NCBI RefSeq assembly: GCF_014842925.1
Contig: NZ_JACYXJ010000003.1
Coordinates: forward strand, 248,001-312,000
Direction: 5' to 3'
DNA from: Roseibium polysiphoniae
GTDB taxonomy: Bacteria; Pseudomonadota; Alphaproteobacteria; Rhizobiales; Stappiaceae
Length of the DNA: 64,000 nt
In this document: positions 51,126 through 59,626 of the stretch, one piece after another
Numbering within the stretch: position 1 is the stretch's first letter
Layout of the letters: the number at the start of each line of letters is the position of its first letter
Notes under the pieces: model-generated
What the model saw: the letters and a program-made list of their open reading frames with translations, nothing else
What the model was told of the DNA's origin: nothing
The model's database searches: none
Translations under genes and position numbers: made by a program

Positions 51126-51239
51126 CGAAACATTTCAACAAAATTTCTGATTGTTTCTTTGTTCTGTTTAGAAATGTGCAGAAACAAATTGCTACAATTT
51201 TAGAGGTGAAAAGCAAAATGAAAGCTGCATATTGGCGGT

Positions 51240-51956
51240 ATGACCCGCGTTGAACACATCCTCGTCGTTGAAGACGATTCCGAGATCGGTGCCCTGATCG
51301 ACAGGCACCTTTCGTCAAATGGCTGGAAGGTCAGCCTTGCCCGTGATGCCGCCGAAATGGATCGGGTGATCGCAAATGCGCGCATCGATCTGGTGGTTCT
51401 CGACCTGATGCTGCCCGGCGAAGACGGCTTGAGCATCTGCCGGCGGTTGCGCGGGCAGGGCAACATGCCGATCATCATTGTTTCGGCCAAGTCGGACGAC
51501 TTTGACCGCGTGGTCGGTCTTGAGGTCGGGGCAGACGACTACCTGGCAAAACCTTTCAATCCGCGTGAGCTGATCGCACGTATTCGTGCCATGTTCAGGC
51601 GCATGGACATGGGCATGGCCAGCGCAGCGGTGTCCGGCAAGGTTCTGGCCTTTGAAGGCTGGCGGCTGGACTGCGCCCAGCGGGACCTGCTCAACCCTGA
51701 GCAGGCCGAGGTTTCGCTGACCCCTGCCGAATTCGACCTCCTGCAGGTCATGGCGGAACGGCCGGGACGGGTGTTGAGCCGGGACCAGCTGAGTGATCTT
51801 GCACATGGCAGCAACCCGACCGGATCTGGCCGCAACATCGACATTCTGATCAGCCGAGTACGCAGCAAGCTTGAAGCTGGTGGCGCCGCCTACCAGTTCA
51901 TTCGCACTGTGCGGTCGGGCGGTTATGAATTTGTCGCTGAGGTGAAGGCTCAGTGA
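51240..51956 (+). CDS. OmpR-family response regulator
   Basis: A 238-residue protein. The receiver domain occupies about residues 5-120 with Asp12/Asp13 in the acidic pocket, the phospho-acceptor Asp55 in LVVLDLMLPGEDG, and Lys in YLAKPFNPREL. The C-terminal winged helix (about 140-235) has VSLTPAEFDLLQVMAERPGRV and ends FIRTVRSGGYEF, as in OmpR-type proteins. It forms an operon with the histidine kinase, whose start overlaps its stop (TGATG). Its targets are unknown; the divergent Pro/Ser-rich protein gene is the closest candidate. Confidence 0.95.
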   Translation: MTRVEHILVVEDDSEIGALIDRHLSSNGWKVSLARDAAEMDRVIANARIDLVVLDLMLPGEDGLSICRRLRGQGNMPIIIVSAKSDDFDRVVGLEVGADDYLAKPFNPRELIARIRAMFRRMDMGMASAAVSGKVLAFEGWRLDCAQRDLLNPEQAEVSLTPAEFDLLQVMAERPGRVLSRDQLSDLAHGSNPTGSGRNIDILISRVRSKLEAGGAAYQFIRTVRSGGYEFVAEVKAQ

Positions 51957-53287
51957 TGCACCGGATCCGCCGGTTTGGTCCCCAGCGCATTGCGACGCAA
52001 ATGCTGCTGATCATGCCGATCGGCTGCGCCGCGATGGTGATGTTTATTCTGGCTCTTTTGTGGGTGATGCGTCCTGAACCCACATCTGATACCGGGGCGA
52101 CGGTGGGGCTAAAACATGCGATCGCGGTCGCCCGCCTGAATGATGCGGATGAAGGCGAGCGTGCTGACCTTCTGGAGCAGATGCTTGCTGCCGATGCGTC
52201 GCTTGATCTGACGCTGGTTGACCAGGCGCCCGCAGCGGACCCCAGTCAGGAGCGGCGATCGCCGTTCTGGCCTTTTCAAGAAGGTGTTCTTGCGCCGGGC
52301 ATCAGCCTCGTGGCGTCGTGGCCGCTTCCGAATGGCGAGGGCGGCAAGCGCATTCCAAATTTGTATTTTCAGCTCGCAGATGGACAGTATGTGCTCGCCA
52401 AGATGGCCGCGCGCAAACCGCCGCCCTTTCTTGGCAATCCTTTGGTCTTGCTGTTTATCACGCTTGGCGCGAGCCTTCTGCTGCTGCTCGTTTGGGCCGC
52501 GCGCACCCTCGTCCGTCCCTTGTCCAACCTTTCGGCAGACGTGGCAAAATTCGGGAAGGATACAGCACGGCCGGTGCCGGTTGCAGAGGCCGGGCCGCGT
52601 GAGGTTCAGCAGGTGGCCCAGGCCATCAACCGGATGCAGGGACGGATCGAGGATCTGGTCGAGCGACGCACGCGCATGCTGACAGCCGTTGGCCATGACC
52701 TTCGGACGCCCCTGACCCGATTGCGGCTGCGCATCGAATTGATGAAAGACGAGGACCACAAGCAGCGAAATCTCGCCGATCTGGATCTGATGGAGGTCCA
52801 GCTCAACGGCGCCTTGTCATTTCTGAAGGAAGGGCGAACCGGAGAGGCCTGGAAGCGGATCAACTTGCCGAGCCTCCTGCAGGGGCTCGTTGATCAATAC
52901 GAGGACATGGGCGTCGCGCTGGTCCTGTCGTGTCCTCAAGGCGTGGTTGTCGAAGGGCGCTCCAGCGAACTGACCCGGGCCTGCGCCAACCTGATCGACA
53001 ATGCCCGTCGCTATGACGATCAATTGTCGCTGCATGTCAGCGTGGCTGGATCCGAAGTGCATCTTGATGTGGTGGACCATGGCCCCGGCATTCCCGCCGG
53101 GGATCAGGAGCGGCTGATGGAGCCCTTCGAACGGGGTGATGAGGCGCGCCAGATCGACAATGGCACCAGTTTCGGCTTGGGCCTTGCAACGACGCGGGCC
53201 ATTGCAGAAGCCCACGGCGGCCGGCTTGAGCTGAGCGACACGCCCGGCGGCGGACTGACCGCGCGCATTGTGTTGAACCTCGGCTAG
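51956..53287 (+). CDS. Sensor histidine kinase, EnvZ-like
   Basis: A 443-residue membrane kinase. Helices at about residues 17-38 and 162-182 enclose a periplasmic domain of about 120 residues with no recognised sensor fold. HAMP follows at about 182-235, then the dimerisation domain with the phospho-acceptor His247 in VGHDLRTPLTRLRLRIELM, an EnvZ-like sequence. The ATPase domain has NLIDNARRY, DHGPGI and GLGLATTRAIAEAHGG. It should phosphorylate the response regulator encoded upstream. I chose ATG 51956 over an overlapping GTG three bases earlier. Confidence 0.94.
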   Translation: MHRIRRFGPQRIATQMLLIMPIGCAAMVMFILALLWVMRPEPTSDTGATVGLKHAIAVARLNDADEGERADLLEQMLAADASLDLTLVDQAPAADPSQERRSPFWPFQEGVLAPGISLVASWPLPNGEGGKRIPNLYFQLADGQYVLAKMAARKPPPFLGNPLVLLFITLGASLLLLLVWAARTLVRPLSNLSADVAKFGKDTARPVPVAEAGPREVQQVAQAINRMQGRIEDLVERRTRMLTAVGHDLRTPLTRLRLRIELMKDEDHKQRNLADLDLMEVQLNGALSFLKEGRTGEAWKRINLPSLLQGLVDQYEDMGVALVLSCPQGVVVEGRSSELTRACANLIDNARRYDDQLSLHVSVAGSEVHLDVVDHGPGIPAGDQERLMEPFERGDEARQIDNGTSFGLGLATTRAIAEAHGGRLELSDTPGGGLTARIVLNLG

Positions 53288-53366
53288 ACTATTTTCGGTT
53301 TTGCTTTCGCCGGTCCCGGCACTCGTCTAAGAAATCAGTAGATGTTTCTTGGGGGACGGGGCTGGC

Positions 53367-55190
53367 ATGGATGCTTTTGTAACGGGAATAGCCCTGATCG
53401 GACTGACCGGGATCGGCGCGCAATGGCTTGCCTGGCGCTTTCAGCTGCCGGCCATTGTTCTCCTGCTGGTCTTCGGTGTCCTGGCCGGGCCGGTGACAGG
53501 CGTCCTGCAGCCGGATCAGATGTTCGGCGATCTCATGCAGCCGCTGGTCGGACTTGCCGTCGCGATCATCCTGTTTGAAGGCGGGCTTACGCTCAATTTT
53601 CACGAAATTTCCGGCACGTCCAAGGCGGTGCGCCGTCTTGTCATCGTCGGTGCGACCGTTGCGTTTCTGTTGGGCGCGCTCAACGCCTATTACATCGCAG
53701 GCCTGTCGATCTGGTCTGCGGTCATTTTCGCCGGTATCCTCGTCGTGACCGGCCCAACCGTCATCATGCCGCTTCTGCGGCAGGCTTCGCTGGCGCAACG
53801 TCCGGCGTCCCTGCTGCGATGGGAAGCGATTCTGGCAGATCCGCTCGGCGCGCTGATCGCGGTGCTGTTCTACGAAATCTTTCTGGTGACCACCGGCGCG
53901 CACCATCTTGAGGAACTCGCCATTCGCGGCGTGTTCGCCCTGGTCCTCGGCCTTGGCGGAGGCTGGGCAATTGGCCAGCTGCTCGTGCGCCTGTTCATCG
54001 GTGGTCATGTCCCTGAATATCTGAAGGTCCCGGTCATTCTGGTCACGATCCTGGCGGCTTACGCCGTGTCGAACCTCGTGCTGGAAGAAAGTGGGCTTCT
54101 CACGGTTACGGTGCTTGGCGTTGCGCTCGGCAACTCCAAGCTGGCGAGCCTGACCGAGGTGAAGCGGTTCAAGGAACTGATGACGATCCTGCTGGTCTCC
54201 GGCGTGTTCGTGCTGATGACAGCCTCCCTGGACCTGGCGACGCTCGCGGCAGATCTTGATCTGAGAGCCCTGGCCTTTCTTGTCGTTCTCCTGTTTGTCG
54301 TCCGTCCCATCTCGGTTCTGGTGGCGACCATCGGCTGCGATCTGCCGCTCAAGGAACGTTTCTTCATCGGCTGGATCGCACCGCGCGGTATCGTTGCCGT
54401 GGCCGTGTCCGGCTATTTTGCAGGACTTCTCATGTCGAGGGGCGTTGAGGATGGCGGCCGGTTGACGGCTCTTGCCTTCGCTGTCGTGGTGGTGACGGTG
54501 GTTGCGCACGGGTTTTCCATCGGGCCGCTAGCGCGCGCCCTTGGGCTCAGCGCTGGTGGTGGTACGGGATTGCTGATCGTGGGATCAACACCCTTTTCCG
54601 TCGCTCTCGCGGAACGCTTGAAGAGCCTCGAGATTCCCGTGCTCATTGCCGACAGAAACTGGCATCGCCTGCGACGCGCAAGGGCCGCGGGGATCGACAC
54701 CCACTATGGTGAAGTCCTGTCGGAAGTTGCTGAACACTCCTTGCCGCTCTCATCCTACAGCTACATGCTCGCAGCGTCAGACAATGACGCCTACAACACA
54801 TTGGTCTGCACCAACTATGGCCCGGAAATCGGCCGCGCGAATGTGCTGCAGATCAGGCGAGATGTCACGGAGCAGGGTGAAACAGAGTTCGCTGTTACGC
54901 TCGGCGGCCGCTCCTTCCTGTCCTCCGTCGGCGGTTATGGGGCACTGAATAGCCGTTTGCAGGAGGGGTGGAAATTCAGGGCAACACGTTTGAGCGACGA
55001 CTATGGCCCGGAGGACTTTGAACGGGATCGTCCCGAAGACACGGCCAATGTCCTCGTACGCACAGCGTCCGGACGATTGCTGGCCGGGCCTTCGTTGAAG
55101 GCCCATAGCCTCAAGTCGGGTGATCTGCTCTTGAGTTTTGGCGCGCCAGGGACGAGCAAACAGCCCGAAAGCGAGCCGGCACAGGGCTGA
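53367..55190 (+). CDS. CPA1-type cation:proton antiporter with C-terminal cytoplasmic domain
   Basis: A 607-residue protein from the ATG at 53367. The first 395 residues have about twelve spans with family motifs: LFEGGLTLNF, VTGPTVIMPLLR near residue 133, EAILADPLGAL (the Asp-containing ion site) and WIAPRGIVAVAVSGYF. The C-terminal 200 residues are cytoplasmic, begin with a nucleotide-binding-like LLIVGSTPFSVALAERL, and continue with a TrkA-N/TrkA-C-like fold. Sodium or potassium exchange for protons is likely; which cation cannot be said. Preceded by a weak ribosome-binding site, 80 bp after the kinase. Confidence 0.9.
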   Translation: MDAFVTGIALIGLTGIGAQWLAWRFQLPAIVLLLVFGVLAGPVTGVLQPDQMFGDLMQPLVGLAVAIILFEGGLTLNFHEISGTSKAVRRLVIVGATVAFLLGALNAYYIAGLSIWSAVIFAGILVVTGPTVIMPLLRQASLAQRPASLLRWEAILADPLGALIAVLFYEIFLVTTGAHHLEELAIRGVFALVLGLGGGWAIGQLLVRLFIGGHVPEYLKVPVILVTILAAYAVSNLVLEESGLLTVTVLGVALGNSKLASLTEVKRFKELMTILLVSGVFVLMTASLDLATLAADLDLRALAFLVVLLFVVRPISVLVATIGCDLPLKERFFIGWIAPRGIVAVAVSGYFAGLLMSRGVEDGGRLTALAFAVVVVTVVAHGFSIGPLARALGLSAGGGTGLLIVGSTPFSVALAERLKSLEIPVLIADRNWHRLRRARAAGIDTHYGEVLSEVAEHSLPLSSYSYMLAASDNDAYNTLVCTNYGPEIGRANVLQIRRDVTEQGETEFAVTLGGRSFLSSVGGYGALNSRLQEGWKFRATRLSDDYGPEDFERDRPEDTANVLVRTASGRLLAGPSLKAHSLKSGDLLLSFGAPGTSKQPESEPAQG

Positions 55191-55261
55191 GCGGGCCTGA
55201 ATTGCGGTTGCCGCCAAAGCGGTCTATACGCCTTGCACCTATCCCCCAGCTTGAGGACATC

Positions 55262-56152
55262 ATGCAGACCGTCAGGGTTCGGATTACCGCAGAAGAACTG
55301 GAAGCCAAGCGCATTGCCGATGTGCTGGAGCGCGCGTTCGAGGACGACGGCAATCCGGTGACCATCTATGAGGCGTCTCCGGATGGAAAGATCTGGGCCG
55401 CAGAAATCCTGCTTTTCGAGATGGAGCCGGAGGAGGCTGCCGAGACGGTTCGCGACCGGGTCGGTTCGGATGCCTTCGCCGCACCGATTGAGGCAGAGAT
55501 CCTTCCGGACATCAACTGGGTCGAAAAGAGCCTCGAGGGCCTGAAGCCTGTCAGTGCCGGACGTTTCTTTGTTCACGGATCGCACGATCGCGACAAGGTG
55601 CCCGGCGGCGGCATCGGCCTTGAAATCGAGGCTGCTCTTGCTTTTGGCACAGGACATCACGGAACGACCGCAGGATGTCTGGAAGAGATCGACCGTCTCT
55701 TTTCGATGCGCGAATATTACCGTGTCCTGGACCTTGGAACGGGAACCGGCGTTCTGGGAATCGCGATTGCCCGCATGAACCGGCAACACGTGCTGGCGAC
55801 CGACATTGACCCGGTCGCGACCGAAACGGCGGCGAAGAATGCCCGGTTGAATGGCGTCGCGCCGCTGATCAGCACATTTACAGCCAACGGCATGGAAGAC
55901 CGGCGCTTTGGCGAGTTCGGACCGTTCGACCTTATCGTCGCCAATATTCTGGCAAGGCCGCTGATGAAGATGGCGAAGTCCATCGCGGCGCGCATGACAC
56001 CGACGGCGACCCTGGTGCTGTCAGGCCTAAGGATCGAGGATGGCCCGCGAATCCTTTTTGCCTATGGCTGTCAGGGGTTTCATCTTGCCCGGCGGCAAGA
56101 GAAGGAGGGTTGGCTGACCCTGACGCTCGTGCGCGGCCGCAAGCACGCCTAG
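55262..56152 (+). CDS. prmA: Ribosomal protein L11 methyltransferase PrmA
   Basis: A 296-residue protein from the ATG at 55262 with GAGGA just upstream. An N-terminal L11-binding domain (about 1-85) precedes the class I methyltransferase core: GLEIEAALAFGTGHHGTT, SAM loop VLDLGTGTGVLG at 155-166, TDIDPVATETAAKNA and the NPPF-type motif as VANILARPL. It trimethylates lysines and the N-terminus of L11. Convergent with the DUF1127-like gene, with a shared terminator between them. Confidence 0.96.
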   Translation: MQTVRVRITAEELEAKRIADVLERAFEDDGNPVTIYEASPDGKIWAAEILLFEMEPEEAAETVRDRVGSDAFAAPIEAEILPDINWVEKSLEGLKPVSAGRFFVHGSHDRDKVPGGGIGLEIEAALAFGTGHHGTTAGCLEEIDRLFSMREYYRVLDLGTGTGVLGIAIARMNRQHVLATDIDPVATETAAKNARLNGVAPLISTFTANGMEDRRFGEFGPFDLIVANILARPLMKMAKSIAARMTPTATLVLSGLRIEDGPRILFAYGCQGFHLARRQEKEGWLTLTLVRGRKHA

Positions 56153-56189
56153 TCCCGGTATTTCGTCCGTTTCACCATTGAAGTAGACA

Positions 56190-56229
56190 AAAAAAGAGCG
56201 CGGAGGAGTTTCCATCGCGCTTCTTTTCT
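56190..56229. terminator. Bidirectional terminator between prmA and the DUF1127-like gene
   Basis: AAGAGCGCG (56194-56202) pairs with CGCGCTTCTT (56216-56225), with one bulged base. An A-run precedes it and TTTTCTC follows, so a T-run ends the hairpin on both strands. Confidence 0.85.
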
Positions 56230-56252
56230 CAAGATTTTCGGCGGTGATCTTC

Positions 56253-56465
56253 TTAGAAGATCATGCCTGCAGTACCTTCGCGTTCCAGTTCGCTGCGCTC
56301 AAAGCCGTGTGCGGCAAGAGTGGCATCGTCCAGGGACAGAAGGTAGCCGTTGACGTAACGACGGGCCTGCTTTTCGCGGGCTTCAACCATACGGCCGAAT
56401 GCGCGACGTACGAAGCTGTCGGAAGAGCGGTTGGTGCCGCCGATGGTGGTGGTTGCAGTTGCCAT
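56253..56465 (-). CDS. DUF1127-like small basic protein
   Basis: A 70-residue protein. After a 15-residue Thr/Ser-rich start comes an Arg-rich helix (SFVRRAFGRMVEAREKQARR) and then YLLSLDDATLAAHGFERSELERE, which matches the LDDxxLxDxGLxRxDL pattern of DUF1127 proteins common in alphaproteobacteria. Some relatives bind RNA and affect phosphate or carbon regulation; no role can be assigned here. GGAG lies 11 bases before the ATG. It has a strong shared terminator downstream and a long AT-rich region upstream, so it is probably well expressed. Confidence 0.8.
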   Translation of the reverse strand: MATATTTIGGTNRSSDSFVRRAFGRMVEAREKQARRYVNGYLLSLDDATLAAHGFERSELEREGTAGMIF

Positions 56466-56716
56466 GGTCTTAAAACTCCAAGCAAGGGGTTGATGGGGGC
56501 GCGTCCTCGAGAGCTGCTGCCTCTTTATTTGTCACGATCAATATGAGGTCATTCGCATTTTTTGAGTAGAGACGATCTTGCATGACAGGCCTGCGTTTCT
56601 CGCATGTGCGAAATAGATGGTGCGTCGCAAAATTGTAAAACTCATCCTGTCTATTGGCGGTCTGCGGAATAGTTTTCCGTCTTGAACGATTCGCCTGATC
56701 AACCTAGCTTCGGGCC

Positions 56717-58531
56717 ATGTTTCAGACCTTCGATGATCTCAGTGATCCTTCCTGCGGGGCGCCGCATGCAGCGCTGCTCAGGGCCGAACTCAAGCAGCTG
56801 TCCCTGGATGGGTTCCTTGTGCCGCGTGCAGACGCTCACCAGGGTGAATATGTTCCGCCCCATGACTGCCGGCTTCAGTGGCTGACAGGCTTTTCCGGTT
56901 CCGCCGGGACCGCTGCCGTGCTGATGGACGACGCTGCGATTTTCGTCGATGGCCGCTACACGATCCAGGTTCGCGAACAGGTGAATATGGATGTCTTTCC
57001 AGCTCAACACCTGATCAATGAACCGGTCACGGACTGGTTGGCTGCGCGGCTCAAACCGGGCCAGCGTATCGGCTATGACGCGATGCTTCACCCGGTTCGC
57101 GAGGTGCGCCGTCTCCAGAGTGTCTGCGACAAGGCGGGAGCTGAACTGGTCGCGCTTGATCAGAATCCGATCGATGCGGTCTGGAAAGACCGCCCGGAAG
57201 CGCCGGTTGGCGCTGTGGCACTGCACAGCGAAAAGCTTGCGGGACGTTCGGCCAGCGACAAGATTTCTGAAATTCAGACCGCCATCGCTGCGAAGGATGC
57301 TGGTGCCTGCGTGCTGACGCAGCCTGATTCCATTGCCTGGCTGTTCAATATTCGCGGGTCCGACGTGACGCATAATCCGGTCCCGCTTTCCTTCGCCGTC
57401 GTTCCGGCGAGTGGCAAGCCGAGCCTTTTCATCGATGGCCGAAAGCTGTCGAATTCGGTTCGAGAAACTCTTCATGCGCTCGTTGATGTCGAGGGGCCGC
57501 AGGGCTTCAAGGCGAAACTCGCCGATCTGGGGAAGGATGGCGCGTCCGTCATGATCGACCCGTCGCTTGCAGGGCAGGGGATTGCCGACGCGATCGTCAA
57601 CGCCGGCGGCAAACTGGTCGAAGCGGCCGATCCGGTGCTGTTGCCGAAAGCGATCAAGAATGATGCGGAAATCGAGGGTGCCCGCGCAGCGCATCTGCGT
57701 GACGCGGTCGCCTATGCGAAATTCCTGTGCTGGTTCGATGATATTGCCCCGTCCGGTGAGCTGGACGAGATTGGTGCGGCGGAAAAGCTGGAACAGTTTC
57801 GCCGCGAAACCGGGGTTCTGAAGGATATTTCCTTCGACACGATTTCAGGTGCCGGTCCCAATGGCGCCATTTGTCATTATCGTGTGAGCCGCAAGAGCAA
57901 TCTCATGATTCCGGTCGGGCGGCCCTTCCTGATCGACAGCGGCGCCCAATATGAAGACGGCACCACGGACATCACGCGTACCTTGGCGGTGGGGGAGCAG
58001 AGCGCCGAGATGAAACGGCACTTCACCCTGGTGCTGAAGGGGCATATCGCCATCTCATCCGCGCGCTTTCCGCTTGGAACGTCAGGTGCTCAGCTCGATA
58101 CCCTGGCGCGCATCGACCTCTGGAAGGCCGGTCTCGACTTTGATCACGGCACGGGCCATGGCGTCGGCGCCTACCTGTCGGTTCACGAAGGCCCGCAGCG
58201 GATTGCCAAAACCGGCACGGTTCCCTTGAAGCCCGGTATGATCCTGTCGAATGAGCCGGGATATTATCCGGCAGGTGAATATGGCATCCGTCTGGAAAAC
58301 CTCGAACTCGTGACAGAGCCTTCGGGGATCGAAGGCGGCGAGCGGCCAATGCTCGGGTTCGAGACCCTGACGCTTGCGCCCTTCGACCTTCGACTTGTGG
58401 ACAGGGACCTCCTGAGCGATGCTGAGCGCGATTGGCTCAATGCCTATCATGATAAGGTTCTTTCCCAGCTTTCGCCTCTGCTGGATGACAAGACATTGAC
58501 CTGGCTGGAAGAGGCTACGGCCGCTATTTGA
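56717..58531 (+). CDS. Xaa-Pro aminopeptidase, M24B family (about 600-residue type)
   Basis: A 604-residue enzyme of the three-domain aminopeptidase P1 type. Two creatinase-like N-terminal domains (FSGSAGTAAVLMDDAAIFVDGRY near residue 60) are followed by the pita-bread catalytic domain. The metal ligands are all present: Asp407 (in IDSGAQYEDGTTD), Asp418, His481 (in HGTGHGVGAY), Glu513 (SNEPGYY) and Glu527 (RLENLE). It removes N-terminal residues in front of proline with two metal ions, in the cytoplasm as no signal peptide is seen. The gene starts about 250 bp after the divergent DUF1127-like gene. Confidence 0.94.
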   Translation: MFQTFDDLSDPSCGAPHAALLRAELKQLSLDGFLVPRADAHQGEYVPPHDCRLQWLTGFSGSAGTAAVLMDDAAIFVDGRYTIQVREQVNMDVFPAQHLINEPVTDWLAARLKPGQRIGYDAMLHPVREVRRLQSVCDKAGAELVALDQNPIDAVWKDRPEAPVGAVALHSEKLAGRSASDKISEIQTAIAAKDAGACVLTQPDSIAWLFNIRGSDVTHNPVPLSFAVVPASGKPSLFIDGRKLSNSVRETLHALVDVEGPQGFKAKLADLGKDGASVMIDPSLAGQGIADAIVNAGGKLVEAADPVLLPKAIKNDAEIEGARAAHLRDAVAYAKFLCWFDDIAPSGELDEIGAAEKLEQFRRETGVLKDISFDTISGAGPNGAICHYRVSRKSNLMIPVGRPFLIDSGAQYEDGTTDITRTLAVGEQSAEMKRHFTLVLKGHIAISSARFPLGTSGAQLDTLARIDLWKAGLDFDHGTGHGVGAYLSVHEGPQRIAKTGTVPLKPGMILSNEPGYYPAGEYGIRLENLELVTEPSGIEGGERPMLGFETLTLAPFDLRLVDRDLLSDAERDWLNAYHDKVLSQLSPLLDDKTLTWLEEATAAI

Positions 58532-58574
58532 TTGGGGCCTGTTGCGACAGGTCCATTGTTTCAAGGCAGTTTTT

Positions 58575-59609
58575 ATGCGCGCGATTGATATTTTGAAGAC
58601 ACCTTTCTGGGCGGCGGAATTGGCCAGTGGCGCCAAATCCTTTGCCGACAATCCGATCATCGGCAGCCGCCGGTTGAACGAGAAGGGCCTTCATGTTGCG
58701 CGTATGCGCCTTGCGGAGCGCATGAGCGACTGGCGCCGGGAACGGCTCGCCAAACTGGTGAGCGAGGAGGACCGCCGGCAATATGCAGAGCAGGGCTATA
58801 TTTGCCGTAAGGATGTGCTCGGCCCCGAAGAGCTGGCAGGTTTGCGGCAAGAAGTGGAAGCCAACACTTTTGACGCCTATGACATGCGGCAGGGCAATGC
58901 GATCACGCGTTTCGTGCCGCTGCCGCCGGAAGTCCTGAAGGACAAGCCCTGCTTAAAGCGGTTTGTGAACGGCTCCTTGTTTCAGAACACGTTGCGCTAC
59001 GTGGGGTCTGTCAACGCGGATTCGATTGTCTATCTGCACATCGTCATGACCGAGCCGACAAAGGGCAAGGTGGATCCTCAGACGAGCTTCCATTCAGATA
59101 CATTTCAGCCGACTGCGAAGTCCTGGTTCTTTCTATATGACGTGGCTTTGGAAGACGGGCCGTTCAACTATATCGCCGGGTCGCATCGGCTGACGCCAGA
59201 GCGGGCTGCCTGGGAGCAGGAGCAGAGTGTTCAAGCTGCGGACGCCCGAAACAAGCTTCATGCCCGTGGATCCTTCCGTCTTACAGCCGAAGAGGCGAAG
59301 CAGATGGGGTTCTCTGATCCGGTTGCTTTCAATGTTCCGGGCAACTCCCTGGTCGTCGCAGATACGCATGGGTTTCATGCCCGCGGCAAGAGTGAGCGTC
59401 CTTCGGTGCGTGTGGGCATCTATGGTTCCCTGCGCCGCAACCCCTTCCTGCCGGTAACGGGTCTCGATCCGTTCTCGCTGCCCGGTATCAAGGGCCGCCA
59501 GGCTCAGATCCACATGAAGGAACTGCAGTTGAAGGCAAGATGGCGCGGCATTAAAGGCTCGCACAGATATGCCGGCAAGATTTCGATCACGGAGCCGTCG
59601 CCGTTCTGA
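58575..59609 (+). CDS. Phytanoyl-CoA dioxygenase (PhyH) family protein
   Basis: A 344-residue protein whose C-terminal two thirds fit the PhyH family of Fe(II)/2-oxoglutarate oxygenases. The facial triad is His173-x-Asp175 (in SFHSDTFQ) and a histidine at 265 or 268 (in DTHGFHARG), with a following arginine (SVRVGIYG) that could hold 2-oxoglutarate. The cupin segment EDGPFNYIAGSHRLTPE is typical. The N-terminal 75 residues are basic and helical and have no known match. The substrate is unknown. It begins 43 bp after the aminopeptidase gene and may share its transcript. Confidence 0.82.
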   Translation: MRAIDILKTPFWAAELASGAKSFADNPIIGSRRLNEKGLHVARMRLAERMSDWRRERLAKLVSEEDRRQYAEQGYICRKDVLGPEELAGLRQEVEANTFDAYDMRQGNAITRFVPLPPEVLKDKPCLKRFVNGSLFQNTLRYVGSVNADSIVYLHIVMTEPTKGKVDPQTSFHSDTFQPTAKSWFFLYDVALEDGPFNYIAGSHRLTPERAAWEQEQSVQAADARNKLHARGSFRLTAEEAKQMGFSDPVAFNVPGNSLVVADTHGFHARGKSERPSVRVGIYGSLRRNPFLPVTGLDPFSLPGIKGRQAQIHMKELQLKARWRGIKGSHRYAGKISITEPSPF

Positions 59610-59626
59610 GCCTGCACTCTCAGACC

